The position numbers and the translations under genes were made by a program. Below, one piece after another: positions 32,785 to 45,345 of a stretch of 64,000 nucleotides of DNA (its first letter is position 1; each line of letters opens with the position of its first letter). A model generated the notes under the pieces. The model ran no database searches. It saw only the letters and a list, made by a program, of their open reading frames with translations, and was not told the origin of the DNA. This stretch comes from Trichostrongylus colubriformis (taxonomy: Eukaryota; Nematoda; Chromadorea; Rhabditida; Trichostrongylidae): positions 27,842,716 to 27,906,715 of the forward strand of contig OZ022258.1 in assembly GCA_963978905.1 (NCBI GenBank), given 5' to 3'.

Positions 32785-33895
32785 CTAGGGAAGGTATTTT
32801 ACTTCCCATGGAACTTTGAAATGAGACCCAGGGGGATCGATAGAGCTTCGAACGCTGATTATAACTGTGAAAGTCAAAATTGCTACCTGGCATTCTGAAG
32901 CGAGTTACGATGGCTCAAAGTTTGCCTAAGACTTGCCTGTGACATCTCAATGGCGAGGAGCTTCGTCATCAGCATGACCAGCGCAGAGATAGTAGTGGCC
33001 TCCGTGGCTCAATGGTAGTGCCCCGGTTCTGCAGGCGTGAGGTCATGGGTTTGCTTCCCGCCCGCGCGGCTTCTTTTGCATTTTGTGTTTCATTGTCAGT
33101 AAGTGCTTTTCTTTCACTTCTAAACGTTTCCTTGTATGAAATTCGCGCGCAGGGGGTCGAATTGCACCCCTCTGTGCAAATTTCCAGCGGATCCAGTTTT
33201 TGGCCCAACCTCGGAAAATTAGGTGTGGCCAGGGGTTAAATAGGAGATTTTGAAATTCCTTCCACAAAAAATCCTGCAAGCTGAACAAGATAACCTATAC
33301 ATACCTATCACACTTGCCCATCACACTAAATGCACGTAACAAGCGCCAAATGATAGCATTTGCTGGGCAAGGGTCAACAACTTCTCCTTTGTTAAATGGG
33401 TTGCCAGCCAATAGCCCATCAATTTTTCCGAGATTTGGTCAAATTCTCGTATTGGCTGAAAACTTGTCCCGTAGGGTAATTTGATCCCCTGAACACGAAA
33501 ATCACACTGTTTTTTGCGTGAAAACGTATGACTCGCGCGCTATGGGCTCCCAAACATACCATGAAATGGTATTATTCTTTTTTCAGAAAAACCTTCATAA
33601 CTTCATTCAGGTAATTGTTGACAGATTCTGAATACAGATTTGAGATCAGCATTCATAACCGCGTATAGTGATATGTGTCTCATTGCAAATGGCCATTTCG
33701 ACAAACCTTATGATGGCAAAGTGCATCGCCAATGAGGTGTCACAGGCAAACTTTGACCCATCGTAACTTGCTTCAGAATGCCAGGTGGCAATTTTGGTTT
33801 ACACAGTTATAATCAGCGTTCAAAGCTCTATCGATCCCCTGGGTCTCATTTCAAAGTTCCATGGGAAGTAAAATAACTTCCCTAGTTAGTCAATT
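32785..33895. mobile_element. Tc4-like MITE (ends CTAGGGAAG)
   Basis: Begins CTAGGGAAG after TTA (32782-84) and ends CTTCCCTAG before TTA (33896-98), with outer C and G, so the target is again CTTAG. The inverted repeats are about 190 bp. The interior from 33000 to 33700 matches the element at 43253, including a tRNA-like module at 33000-33075, although the terminal 190 bp are different. No transposase. The CTAGGG end resembles Tc4, while the other copies have CAAGGG ends like Tc5. Confidence 0.85.
33000..33075 (+). ncRNA. tRNA-like module in Tc4-like MITE
   Basis: Box A-like TGGCTCAATGG at 33005-33015 and box B-like GGTTTGCTTCC at 33048-33058; length near 73 bases. Acceptor pairing is poor. 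Followed by TTCTTTTGCATTTTGTG, shared with 43500. Confidence 0.45.
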
Positions 33896-33898
33896 AGG

Positions 33899-34494
33899 GT
33901 GTGGGTCGCTTGGTTGAATACTACCTCGCACATGAGGTGCGGAGTAGGCAGGGTACACGGGTTGAGAAATCGTCGACGGGGGGGGGGGTGTATTCGACCG
34001 CAGCAAAGGGTATTTCACCGCAAATACGTGTGACAAAATGTGAAGTAAATACCTTTTTTCCTCAGGGGAGGATATATATCAATAAAATACATTGCAATTA
34101 TGCAACAGATACTGGTGTTATAGAGGTCAGAAAAGGGGGGGGGGGGGGGTTCGTGTGTGGTCGTCGTTAGGGGAGGGCCGTACTAGAGCGGCTATTTTCC
34201 TTGACACCTGGGAGTGCCCTGGGAGTAGGTTGTTTGTACCAATGTGTACACACCGGGGTGGTGCTGAAATTATTTAGGAATTATGGCTCGTCAGGATTAC
34301 GCATCATCAGGCTACTTATTCCTATGCACATACCTAATCCCGATTCCTCCTCCCCCTAATTTAGAATCGGAAAATGGGTATCACGGTCACGTCACAGAAC
34401 ACTCACATTCTGCAGGTTTTTCTGTCGGCCACTGGAGTCGTTATTCCTTCTGTATGTATCTGCCTGTGGGGTCGATGGCAGGTGGCACTATGTA
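33899..34494. other. Unassigned, G-rich tracts
   Basis: Long G-runs at about 33978-33987 and 34136-34149. A motif near 34235-34265 is the inverse of 31780-31810. No gene recognised. Confidence 0.5.
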
Positions 34495-35275
34495 TTGGGT
34501 TGGGGAATAAGTTCCCGCGGTTTTTTTTAAAGCCCGTTTTTCACATTGTTCCCTTCATCCTTCAACAAAGCTTATATATGTTTTCAATAGAACTTTTTCT
34601 GCTCTACAAAACGCTGCTATCTGTTTTTCGATTCCTTCGACTTCCTAATATTTATGAGGTTTGGAAATGAAGTAAGCTGGAGGCAAAAATTGGTACCCTC
34701 GACACCTCATCTTCCTAGTCTGCCATCGAAATCAAAGATATGTTTATGTTTTCGATAGAGCTTTCTCAGCTCTACAGAATGGTACTACATTTATTCAAGT
34801 CGCTCAACTTTTTGCTGTTTTTAAGACTCACAAATGCAGCACACGACAAATGCAGTACTCGCAAAAGTGTGCACTTTCGTTAACTCCTCTTCATCACCTA
34901 CATACCATCGAGATTGAAGAGAATATTTTTATATGCATTCGATAGAGCTTTTATTGCTCTACAAGATGATATAACTCTTTTTTGTATCTTCCCATATTTT
35001 AGCATGTAAGCATAAGTTTCCACCTGTTTTTCAATTCAAAATTACGTGATAAAAATAAATTTTTAGGCAGAGTGCTCTCTAACTTTCGATAGAGCTCATT
35101 TCGCTCTACAAGAGGGTGTTTACGTTTTTTGTTAGGATTAATTTTTGCGTTTCTCAAAACATTTAAAAGTCCACGAAATCGAGCATTTTTGACACATGTA
35201 GTCAAAAATGCTCGATTTCGTCGACGTTTAAATGTTTCAAAAAGTGGCAAGAACAAATGTCTTTTAGCAACTGTT
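34495..35275. mobile_element. Mariner-ended palindromic MITE, copy 2 (truncated)
   Basis: Begins TTGGGTTGGGGAATAAGTT after TA. The left arm carries four TAGAGC/GCTCTA hairpins near 34572, 34758, 34941 and 35088, and the hinge palindrome (AAATCGAGCATTTTTGAC and its mirror) lies at 35170-35225. The right arm is lost shortly after, at about 35275. Confidence 0.75.
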
Positions 35276-35339
35276 CAAAAGGGGAGCAGTGCAGGAAGAC
35301 GAATTACAGGCGTTCTGTAAGTGAACATTTGACTTTAGA

Positions 35340-36110
35340 AGAGATAATCTCTGGGGACGCAACGTTGAAATGCACGCAGGGTCAAGCCTCCGTTGAGGAA
35401 TCCTCAACAGGGGGGTCGTATTTGGGGGGGGGGAGTCGTAATTGTTGAGGTAGGCAGTGATCAGCAGAATTTCTCAGGCTCAGGGTCTAAAGTGTAAGGG
35501 GAGAAGTGATTAAATTGACTAAATAGGCTCGAACCCAAAATTAGTTTAACTTCATCATCATGGAAACCTCATGCATGGCGCAATCCACAACGAAACCGGC
35601 CAGTACCAATAACTCTTTCGTTGATTCGCTGACACCGAAACCACGTACGAAGACACCTCCGGAATTCACCGATAAGCCGTGGAAAGCGATATCTATCAAC
35701 GGGTACCACCGTGGATGGACACTCCAAAAACAATGGGATGAAAGCGGATTAGCTGATATGGACTTCTTCCATATCTTACTACGATCGCAAGTGCGTAATC
35801 TAGTGTTGACGGCCACTATGCGGGCCGGAAAAACGTTTGTATTCATTGAGAATGTGGATGAAATCCCCATGCATGGCGAATCCCACAGAAAAGCTGACCG
35901 ACGCTTCTCGCCTTCCCACTAGGCCTCCGAGAGCGAAGGATGCATACTGGAAAAATTTCAGTAACAATGAATCGATTTTCGGGAAGAGTGGGAAGATCTC
36001 GCAAATTTGACAAAAAAAAGCTTTCCTCAGCTGGCTTTTTTGAATTTTTCTTGCTTCATTTTGAAGATATGGCATAAATCAGGTAGTCATTCGACCCATA
36101 TCGAAAACTA
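35340..36110 (+). repeat. Dispersed repeat R1, copy 2, with a 120-codon open frame
   Basis: The best uninterrupted copy of R1. It includes a G-run (35425-35435) and an open frame at 35560-35922 with TDKPWKAISINGYHRGWTL and DMDFFHILLRSQVRNLV. The frame is partly readable in copy 1 (4320-4560: RVSAWMNTQKT, DMGFFHISLQS), so it may be a remnant of real protein sequence. Copy 3 (46350-49960, inverted) is interrupted by a LINE and a MITE. No known domain is recognised. Confidence 0.6.
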
Positions 36111-39100
36111 AGCAACCATTGGAGCAAGCAAGTGGCCAATAGGTAGGTCTGAGGGAATTATTAGGAAAACAGTTTACAGCTGTTTGAAAGATGGGCTCTA
36201 GGTAAAGTTTAGAGTATTTTTGAAATGTTGGAACTTAGTATGGGGAAAACACCGCGCTAGTGATCGCCGCGTCGCACGTCGCCTGAAACGAAATTAAAAG
36301 CCGATGGTGTGAAAGCCGACGATGAGAAAGATGATGATACGTTCTACTCGGACGTTCACACGTCCGACGTCCCACGTTGCTAACCCCTCAAAACGTTGTC
36401 TGTTCTGCGGCGACGACTGGATATTGGTCACCTGCGAATGAGATAGTGTTCGCGTTATCGCTCTGTGCCTTGTTCCGTCTCCTCAAAATGGGTGCTATTT
36501 CACACGTGGATAACCAATGCAAAATCTTCTTTTGTTGAAGTTTTGTACAGCTTTTCACATTTTAGGCCACCTTATTCTCACATGCATTCGGTCGTGGTTC
36601 ACTTTTTCTTTTATTCTCTTTTTTCATGAAGTTTTTTTGCATCGTCAAATGTGTATAACATGTATCCATCCTATGGAGCTTTTTCTTTTGTGCTGGACCC
36701 TCTTATTTTTTTTTTATCAATCAGGGTAAATTAAAGTGTGGGGAGGGGCGCAAAATCTTCACCGACGTCGGTACCTTTCCTTCCCTATGCTTAGGCTAAA
36801 GCAGATGAGAATGAGATGCTTTTTCATGTAAGAGGAGGGGATTTGAAAGGGAAGGAGCTAAAACATTGGTGAAAAGTTACGTTGCTGTCCTCCCTCCCCC
36901 TCCCCACTTCAATTGACTGGTGAATCCTTCAATTAATCCATATTTTTGAGGCCTAAAAATGGAATACCAGGGGCAAAAATCTGTTCATTCGACGTTTCCT
37001 CTTTACCTACCAACGATTCCAGAAATGCACCTACCTCGCTCCATGTCGAATCATGTGAGAGGAATAGCACATCTGTGTTTAATTTATTGTTTGAGGTTGA
37101 AGTGGTCAAGTAAAACTGCTTAATAAATAATAGTTATAAGCGAGGAAGTAGGTGCCTCCTGGGGACTCCATGTCACAGTCTCAAAATATTGAGCAGCTGG
37201 GTTCAAAAGACAAATAATCTGGTTTTGTAGAGCAGAAAATTTCATTGAATACTTGAACAATAACAGACGTAAAAGAGGGGTCGAATTGGGGCCCCCTTTT
37301 GGGGGGGAGGGGGGTCTTATTTCGTATATTTCCTCGTCTGGACGCATGACCCTGAATGCACGCTACTTCAGTCTCCATTGCGATCCTGTCAATTGAGTTT
37401 TTGGCCGTTTCTTTCTGTTCCGCCGTGCTGTTGCACTTCTTGGCCCTTCGACCTTCACTATGATTAGCCAAAAAGAGAAGAGAGAGAGAGGAGATATTAC
37501 GTGGCTAAATTCACACAAGGAGTTGTGTGTTTTTCATTGCGACCTCGCTGCGCTTCGTTTCAAGCTATCACGTATCCGCTGGGTGCTGCTGCGAGGGCAG
37601 AACAACGCGCGGCTGGCTGTCCTCGCTCCTCGTCGTCTACAGTCCTCATAACCCGTCAATGCAGGGCGAAAGAGAAGGATGGGAAGGGTGCGTACTTTTA
37701 AGATTTTTGACCGTTATTCCGTTTCTTCACTGCTCTTACCCTCCTGAGCACCTCGAACTCATAATCTACATTTATTCTTTAGTAGGTCAAATAGTCCGTA
37801 ACGATGTATTCACAGAAGAGCCGAACTTAGAGAGCCATAGCATTGACTGATTGTGAGTACAGCCATAGAAATTTTGATGTTGCAGTATTATATGTGTATC
37901 GATGTCAATAGAAGCCGAAGGCCTTGAGAAAAGACAAATATGATTAATGGATCACACCAACATGGGAATCCGGTTGCACTAGAGAAAATTCGATGGAACT
38001 ATACGCCGAGCAAAAACATCATTGAATCACTCCAGTTTCTACATATAATCTCTCTAGCAGCCCGGTTCACACCACTTCGAATTACATACCCACCTAAACT
38101 GGCACATTTCCTGTTAAACATCAGCAGAATCAAAAATATTCTAGAGTGAGGGACAAGGAGCATCAACGTTTCTCAAACAGAGACACATTTTCACGCAAAA
38201 TTCCATGAAATGAGTACTTGACCTGCACGAGAAATTGTGTGAAGTGCCCTTGTCATTGCCCCAAATGTGTAAGTAGCATTCCATTCCTTCATGAAAGGAC
38301 TAAAGAAGAAGAGTGGTTTCCTAGGCATGCTTATCACATCTGGAATAGTGATTCCTGCAAATTCCTAATTTCGGCCGCTGTTTTCTTACTCCAGTCAGTT
38401 CAGGCAACTGCAGTATCTTTTCAACAAGTTGTCGTGAATCGAAATTATGCGAACCTGGATTGATCTGTCACTCTTGGGCTGGCTACTGCTGCGAAAATAA
38501 ATCGAGGTGTTTTTTTGGGATTTGAAAGATAAGGAAAAAGATGTAAATTTGAGCGCTACTTTCCTGTAAAATACCCGTGTAAGAAGGGGAAAAGTTTTGA
38601 AAGTACCGCTTTAATCAAGAGACAATTAGGTGGCTCGTTTCGTCCCTAACTCGGACGAGCCACTGTGTTCTCATCAACACCAGGAGGCTCATCAGTGAGT
38701 AGAATGTTGATGAAAACAAAGGTTTTGTCAAAAATATTCTAAAAATAAAATGAAAGATTAGAAATAAAGGATGAAGGAAACGAAGAGTAAAACTCTTACT
38801 GAACCGGAATTCACAAAAGGGAAAGAAAGGCTAAGATTGCAATAGTAAAGGATATCGCATACCTGTGTGACTGGTATGATTAATCCACACTAACTAAATT
38901 CGAAAGCCGTAGAAAGAGCAGTGCTGAAGTTAATTGCATGTGTGAAACTGAATTTGCTATGAAATTTGAGATATAAGATATTTTTGTGTGTAGGGAAATC
39001 ACATTTATCACGATAAAGTCTTCCTTGTTTCAGAGGACGTGCGGTAAACATGTGCCATGCTTCCGGTGCAATGGACACACCTTGTAACTCGCTACGATTT

Positions 39101-39480
39101 GCCAAATGGTGCTTTGAAGACTTCCACTGTAGGAACACACCGCGCCAAAAGTGTTGCCCTACTCAATGCGGTTACAAAATATGCCACTAATGAAGGATTT
39201 CGTGTCGAGCTTTTCGAAACGGCACCACGTACAGGACTTTAACTATTGCAAACCACATGCCCATATGGCAAGTATCATGGTTCAAATGAAAAACTGGAAG
39301 AAATGGAAATAAAAATCACAAAAGTGATTAGGTTAACGATCTCCCTTCAGCCCGAAATATTCTCTACTACTTGGTTTTCATCGCTTATCAGGATGTAATA
39401 GAATGCTACGAGCAACTTGTCTTGAGCACATTTACTCGAAGTCGGACGGTGAGTCACGACAATGCAAATACATTAAAACG
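36111..39480. other. Long unassigned region
   Basis: No supported gene or element boundary. One short acidic frame near 36290-36384 (DDEKDDDTFYSD, then stop) lacks clear splice sites and overlaps sequence recalling 5030. A G-rich tract lies at 37298-37315 and a GA-run at 37475-37490. Confidence 0.4.
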
Positions 39481-39890
39481 TGATCAATTCCACATTTTCG
39501 CGTACCTAACTGTTGCCCTTCTGTCACGATTCCTCATGAAATGTACCTAAAAAGTATGCTATATAGAACCAAGAAGATCAGCGCAAGAGAAACTCACCAA
39601 GACTGTATAAAAAGACATCTTCAACAATAAACAAATAGCTACTCACAAAAAACAAAATGTACATATACAAATATACAACGAAGTGCAAATACAAATCACA
39701 AATATATACAATAACAAAACACAAATACATTGGAACGTGACAAATAACTACTTACAAAAAACAAAATGTACAAATACAAATATACAACGAAGTACAAATG
39801 CAAGTAACAATATATACAATAACAAAATACAAGAACATTAAAACCTGATCAGTTTCACATTTTCGTGCCCCTCATTGATGTTCTTCTGTC
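39480..39890. repeat. Minisatellite-like ACAAATAC repeats, left block
   Basis: A unit with TCCACATTTTCGCG, then AAGAGAAACTCACCAAGACTG, followed by repeated ACAAAATGTACAAATACAAATATACAACGAA-type modules. The same units recur at 42225-42860, on the other side of the LINE remnant. Confidence 0.7.
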
Positions 39891-40074
39891 AAGCCGCGTT
39901 CATACTTTGCGTGACTGCGCTGTCGCCGCCAGTCACGGCGTTAAACTGACGCCGACATCGGCGTCAATTCGACGCCGGCAGCGGCTGCTACTCTGGTGGA
40001 TGCGCCTGTCAGGAGCTGCAGCATTTTTTTTCTATGTGGAACATGATTAAGCCATTAGGACGACGTCATTTGCA

Positions 40075-42180
40075 TACTCAAGACTGGAGAGCAACCCGCC
40101 GACGATTCTTAGTCCGCAAGTTCCCAATTCACAGAGCCGAGAATCATCTGTAGGGTGGCGTTGAAGAGTTTGGGGCTCAGTGTATCTCCCCGCTCGATGC
40201 TTTTGGAATGGTGACTAGATTTGGGCGAGACTTGACAAGAACAGACGTGGAAGAGTGTTTGTAAAGTCTGCGTAGCATTTCTATAAGCTCTGCATGTACA
40301 TTTCTCATTGAAAGAGCTGTCCATACTGCTGACCATTCCAAGCTATCAAATGCTTTTTTGTAATCGACAAGAGCTGTATAGACGAAAATTATATTCAGCA
40401 CTCTTTTCTGCAATTTGATCAAGGACGTGGATATTGTTCAGAGTGAAATGGCTTCTCCGGAATCAAACCTGGCTTAGACTCTCCGTCTCTTCCAGGCACT
40501 TCTCTATGGGACTTAAAACAGCTCTGGTGATTGCCTTGAAAACTCCTGATATTAGAGATCTGGCTCGGAATCTGTTTACGTTGTTGGGGTCGCCCTTTTC
40601 GATTAACAGCTTCACAAGCGCGGTTGACAACACTTCAACGCTGGGGTCGCCTCATTTGATGCTCTTTAGTAGAGTGGTAAGTAAAGGAGCAATCGTAGGG
40701 TTCGCGAGGGCCAACTGTTCCGCTGTGATTCAATCTGGTCCCGGTGATCTTCCAAGACGGAGTTGAGAGAGGGCATGTTCCGATTCATCATTTTAAAAGG
40801 GAGTGCATATTTCGAGAGAAGGTGAGATGGACAAAGGGAAGTCCGTAGATGACTGTATAATTCGTTATAGTACGGTGCCACTTCATCTTCCGTTGCGAGC
40901 ACTCTGCTGTTTCGCTGTCTTTTATCATTAGGCGCCTAATCCTGAGATTTCCTTTTCTTTGTGCAGCACTTGAGCCTCTCCCCTTCTCAATCGCTCTTTG
41001 CACAATTGTGGTCTTTCGTTCACGAATATCTTCGAACACGGCGTTCCTGACGGCTTTGCACGCAGTGGAGTACTCGACGCGGCTTGCTGGAGAAGAGCCA
41101 TTTCTCAGAGCTATCCCCGGGAAAGTAGAAGTTGGGCCCTGGTAAAAACTCTCGGAGGATCCTTGCGAGCTGGCCAGCAACCATCCACTGCTGCTTCCAC
41201 AAAGACCGTATACTGTCGTAGGCTTCCCGCGCGCTTTCTGCGTGAAGGTCAGTTGGAAAAAGTGCGGTTCAAGCCCTATATAATCCGCGTTCGAGCTGAA
41301 GAGAGGATGAGGAAAGGCGACGTGTTTGAGCTGCACTACGTCGAACGTTTTGTCCAACAATCATTTGCATGCGAACCATGCGATGATCAGAGTCAAATGG
41401 AAATTATTCACGATTCCGCAGTTCAAGACGGATGTAGATGGAGAAGAGCAGATGAAGTCCATTTGATTGTGCATCATTCCGTTAGGTCCCCGCCAAGTCC
41501 AGAGGCGGCCTTTTCCCATGCGGAAAAGAGTGTTCCACGGCACGAAATTCTGATCTGGTCAACATTTCTGTGAGAAGGCAGTCACGTTCTTTCTGTGCGC
41601 CGGGAGTATACTTTCCGATGACATTTTGGTTTCCCAGTTCGCATCCAACCTTAGCGTTCATGTCTGGAAGGATAGATGTACTTCGTTTTGAGGCTTCCCT
41701 GCATCTGTGCTCCACATCTTCTAGAAAATATTCGTACTCATCGAGGCTACACTTTGAAGATGCTTGCTAGCCTGTCACTTATCTGCATAAAACACATACA
41801 CATAAAACTAGTGACTGATGTACTATAAATGCCACAGAACGATTAGCACTGTCGGTGCCAGAATGGAACAGAACCGTACCTGATGGTAAGTTGTAGCTTC
41901 CTTTCCCCAATATTCTTGCTTCTGTAACTCCAAGTATATCGCATCTCACCTTGTCCAAAGCATTCTCAAATCCGATTTGATGGGTCATTGATGAGAGAAA
42001 TCGAGCATTGATCGGTCTGATGATAAGGCGTTCTCCTGTAGTAGCCATGAAGGTGGGCAATAGTCTGTGGGCAGTGCTGTGGGGCCCAGACACTTCTGGC
42101 AGAGGACACTGGGCTTGGAATGGGGAGGGTGGCCGGAGGAGTAAAGGAAGCCGACGAGCCGCTAGCCGACGATGTAAGCA
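40075..42180 (-). pseudogene. RTE-like LINE, decayed, EN and RT pieces
   Basis: Minus-strand pieces in order: start of the endonuclease ORF near 42050 (MATTGERLIIRPINAR, ALDKVRCDILGVTEARI), endonuclease DMNAKVG and RSEFRAVEHSFPHGK near 41680-41520, MDFICSSPSTSVLN near 41440, a linker, and RT near 40370 (LVDYKKAFDSLEW) and 40160 (GDTLSPKLFNATLQ). Frames change several times and the catalytic A-x-D-D region and 3' end are absent, so the copy is inactive and truncated at 40075. It divides a minisatellite block into two. Confidence 0.8.
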
Positions 42181-42189
42181 CCAGGAATG

Positions 42190-42860
42190 GAGAATTATAT
42201 ACAATAACGAATTACAAATACATTAGCGTGATTAATTCCACATTTTCGCGTCCCTCATTGTTGCCCTTGCGTTACGATTTCTCATGTAATATACCTAAAA
42301 AGTGTATTATATAGAAACAAGAGGAGCAGCGCAAGAGAAACTCATCAAGACTGCAATAAAAAGAGATCCTCTACAAAAAACAAGTAGCTACTTGCAAAAA
42401 ACAAAAATGTACAAATACAAATATTCGATGAAATACAAACACAAATAACAGATATACAATAACAAAACAAAATGTTCAAATACAAATATACAACAAAATA
42501 CAATTACAAACAACAAATACATCGAAACGTGATCAAATAAATACAAACAAAATGTACAAATACAAATATACAACGAAATACAAATGCATCGAAATAGAAT
42601 GTGATCAAATAAAAAGAACAAAATGTGTACATACAAACATACAAAAAATACGAAAACAAATACAAATATTTACATAAACAAAATACAAATACATTAAAAT
42701 GTAATCAATTCCACATTTTCGCTTTCCTTATTGTTCCCCTCTGTCAAGAATCCCCATAAAATATACCTCAAAAGTGTGTAGTATAGAGGCAAGAGGAGCA
42801 GCGCAAGAGAAACACACCAAGACTGCGATAAATAAGACGAAAAGGACGACGGCACTCGCT
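42190..42860. repeat. Minisatellite-like ACAAATAC repeats, right block
   Basis: Contains two copies of the 160-bp TCCACATTTTCGC unit (42235 and 42710) separated by repeated ACAAATACAAATATACAACRAAATACAAAT modules. Open frames here (42388-42636) are low-complexity artefacts. Confidence 0.7.
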
Positions 42861-43252
42861 GAAATAGCTGAGGAATAGCACAGGCAATCGTCATTTAGCC
42901 TACGTCAGAGCTTGTAGAGTTCCGGTATAATATCTGAAATGACTAACAAAAGAGTGAGAGAAACAGACAGCAGAAGAGATTAATACGTAAAAATGATAGG
43001 GAAGGACGGAAACATCAAGAAAACTAAAAGCAACTAAAAGGAGCCTGCCACTAAATTGAGGTAACTTGCTACTTTGGCAAGTCCTCACATTACACCTTCA
43101 GAGTCAAGCAGGGCTTTTTGAATAAAAAAGAGTAATATGCAAAAATCATAGAAAAGGACGGAAACATCAAGCGAGAAAACAAAAATGGGCACAATTACAT
43201 GGTGAATACGAATAATTATGGAGTACAATAAACGCATAAATCCCGATGCTAA
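42861..43252. other. Spacer
   Basis: AT-rich; nothing recognised. Ends with TAA (43250-52), the target duplication of the next element. Confidence 0.5.
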
Positions 43253-44279
43253 CAAGGGAAGGAACCCAGGTCGAAGTGGCCATTCGGAATGGGATACATA
43301 TGGTCCGACGCATTTTTGGACGCTGATCTCGAATCTGTATTCGAAACTTGCAAAACGATTTTCTGAGCGGAGTTATGGAGGTTTTTTTTTGAATGAACGG
43401 TTCATTACCATGGCCGTTGCTGAGCAGTAAACGGCCTCAGCGGCTCAGTGGTAGTGCTCCGGATCTGCAGGAGAAGGGTCGAGGGTTTGCTCCCCGCCAG
43501 TTCGAGTCTTTTTGCATTTTGTGTTTCATTGTCAGTAAGTGCTTTTCTTCCATTTCTGGACGTTTCCTTGGACTGGTACCTATCACATCCATCATTTACT
43601 CTGCCACTTTATTTATAACTGCTAACATTACTCACAAGGGAAGGATACCAAGTCGAAGAGAATCCCGTACCACACGAATTAGGCGTTTTTGCGTGAAAAG
43701 ATTATGATATTCGTGCACAGGGGATCGAATTACCCCTTTGTGCAAATTTTCAGAAATCCAGTTTTTGGTCCAACTTCGGAAAATTGGGGGTGGTCAGGTT
43801 ATAAAGTGGTAGATTTTGAATTTTCTTCTACAGAAAACTCTGCAACCTGAACAAGATAGCCTACACATACCTTTCACACTTGCCCATCGCACTGAATGTA
43901 CGAAACAAGCGTCAATTAGGAGCATTTCCTAGGCAAGGGTCAACGACTTCTCCTTTGTTCAATGAGTTGCCACCCTATAGCCCGCGAGTTTTTCCGAAAT
44001 TTGGTCAAATTCTCGAATTGGCTAAAAACTTGCCTTCTGGGGTAATTTGACTCCCTGAACACGAAAATCTTTCTGATTTTGCGCAAGAAGGTCTGGCTCG
44101 CGTGCTATGGGCTTCCAAACCTACCATAATAGTATTGTTTTTTCAAAAAACCTCCATAACTTCGCTCAGAGAATCGTTTTGCAAAATTCGAATACAGATT
44201 CGAGATCAGCGTCCGAAAATACGTCGGATCATATGTATCCCATTCCGAATGGCCACTTCGACCTGTGGTCCTTCCCTTG
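43253..44279. mobile_element. Tc5-like MITE, complete
   Basis: CAAGGGAAGGA at the left and TCCTTCCCTTG at the right, flanked by TAA (43250-52 and 44280-82) with C before and G after (CTAAG). The inverted repeats are about 130-150 bp (AAGTGGCCATTCGGAATGGG, GATCTCGAAT, CAAAACGATT). The interior includes a tRNA-like module, and the CTGAACACGAAAAT and GGTAATTTGA-CCCTGA blocks shared with the autonomous element at 23383. No transposase is present. Confidence 0.9.
43432..43510 (+). ncRNA. tRNA-like module in Tc5-like MITE
   Basis: CGGCTCAGTGG at 43441-43451 (box A-like) and GGTTTGCTCCC at 43484-43494 (box B-like), then TTTTTGCATTTTGTG. A possible anticodon stem (CTCC/GGAG) is visible but the cloverleaf is incomplete. 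Confidence 0.45.
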
Positions 44280-44282
44280 TAA

Positions 44283-45042
44283 GTAGTTGGGGGGGGGGGG
44301 GCGTTTATGGTACTGAAGGAACTGCGAGAGGAGGGTCAGTGATGATAATTTTTATTGACAGCGGGATTGCTCATCCAATAAGTTCAAAAAGCTATACTTG
44401 AGTACAAGAGCCATCAGTCAAAAAAATGCAGGTTGGTGGGACTAAAAAGTCTGTGTATACACGCATACTCACAGCAGAACCTCAGTAATGCACAATGACC
44501 GCTAACCTAAATCATGAATGAGCTGCTGATCGAGTGTTATTGATGCGCACAATGGCAATTCGAAGAACATTGACGATCAGTCTGTGAGACAGCTTGATAA
44601 ATTATTTAGTACAGTAGAAGAATTGCGAAGGTAAATGGCGGAACTGGCGCTTCAGCTAAATGGCACGAGGACGAGAGGTTGGGGGCTCTGCTGTTCTCTG
44701 TGTGGTCCAAATAGCAGGCGATAGAGAGATTTGACTTGCTCACGCTAAGTACACAACTTCTCATTCATTCTCGTATGTCACTCTTTGTTGGCATAAAAAA
44801 GGAATTGTATTGCGGATAAGAGCGATTTTGATTATATTCTACTTCTTTTCTTAAACAAAAACCCATAATCATCAATCATCATTTATGCCCGTACATGCGC
44901 CCCGTTGTTGCATCCAGTAAGAGGCGCTACCAAACGAAATGCATTCTTCCAGTAGAGAGAAATAACAGAAAAAGGAAGCTCAAGCACCCTAGCCAAAAGT
45001 CTTTTTCAAAACGGCGTAGTTCGGGAAAATGAAAGGACTCAC
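44283..45042. other. Unassigned spacer
   Basis: G-run at 44290-44301. No exon, transposon terminus or RNA gene was fixed. Confidence 0.45.
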
Positions 45043-45345
45043 GAGATGTTCTTCGGATCAGCGATGTCCTGGTTCAGCTTCAAGTAAGGGTTAGCCGGCT
45101 GCAGACGGAAGAGAATTCCCACGAAAATAAAAAACACAAGAGTAGAGAGTCCAACAACAGCATCAGTGACCTACTCGTGATCGAACGGAAGCGCATACTG
45201 AAATCATAAAAGAAACCAGAAAGTAAAGGTAAAGAGCGTACACTAGCTGTGTACTCAACTTTATCAGTCCTACCGCAAACATGAAACTTGAAACGTAGAC
45301 ACAGCCAACACTCAGGCGTCCGCAACCGAGACTGCTCCGCAATAC
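45043..45345 (-). CDS. Two candidate exons of a membrane protein, one in-frame stop
   Basis: Exon 45345-45274 (acceptor TTCGGCAG, donor before GTAGGA, 24 codons) reads SLGCGRLSVGCVYV. It joins in phase exon 45197-45043, which has acceptor TTTTATGATTTCAG and donor GTGAGT. The second exon reads YALPFDHE, then TAG at 45171-45173, then VTDAVVGLSTLVFFIFVGI and QPANPYLKLNQDIADPK. The hydrophobic run suggests a transmembrane helix. The single stop inside an otherwise coherent exon suggests a pseudogene, a recent nonsense mutation or a sequencing error. The family is not identified; a transporter is only a guess. Confidence 0.42.

Noticed and set aside
32785..33895. Continuation of the transposon nest ending at 31696
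   Set aside because: It has its own complete ends and target duplication and is separated by about 1.1 kb of other sequence.
36290..36384. Acidic exon (DDEKDDDTFYSD)
   Set aside because: No convincing acceptor, and an in-frame stop lies shortly upstream; retained only as a remark.
40998..41573. 191-codon open frame on the plus strand
   Set aside because: It is antisense to the RTE-like LINE remnant, whose minus-strand frames carry recognisable endonuclease motifs.
42388..42636. Phe/Cys-rich 82-codon frame
   Set aside because: Translation of the ACAAATAC minisatellite; low complexity only.
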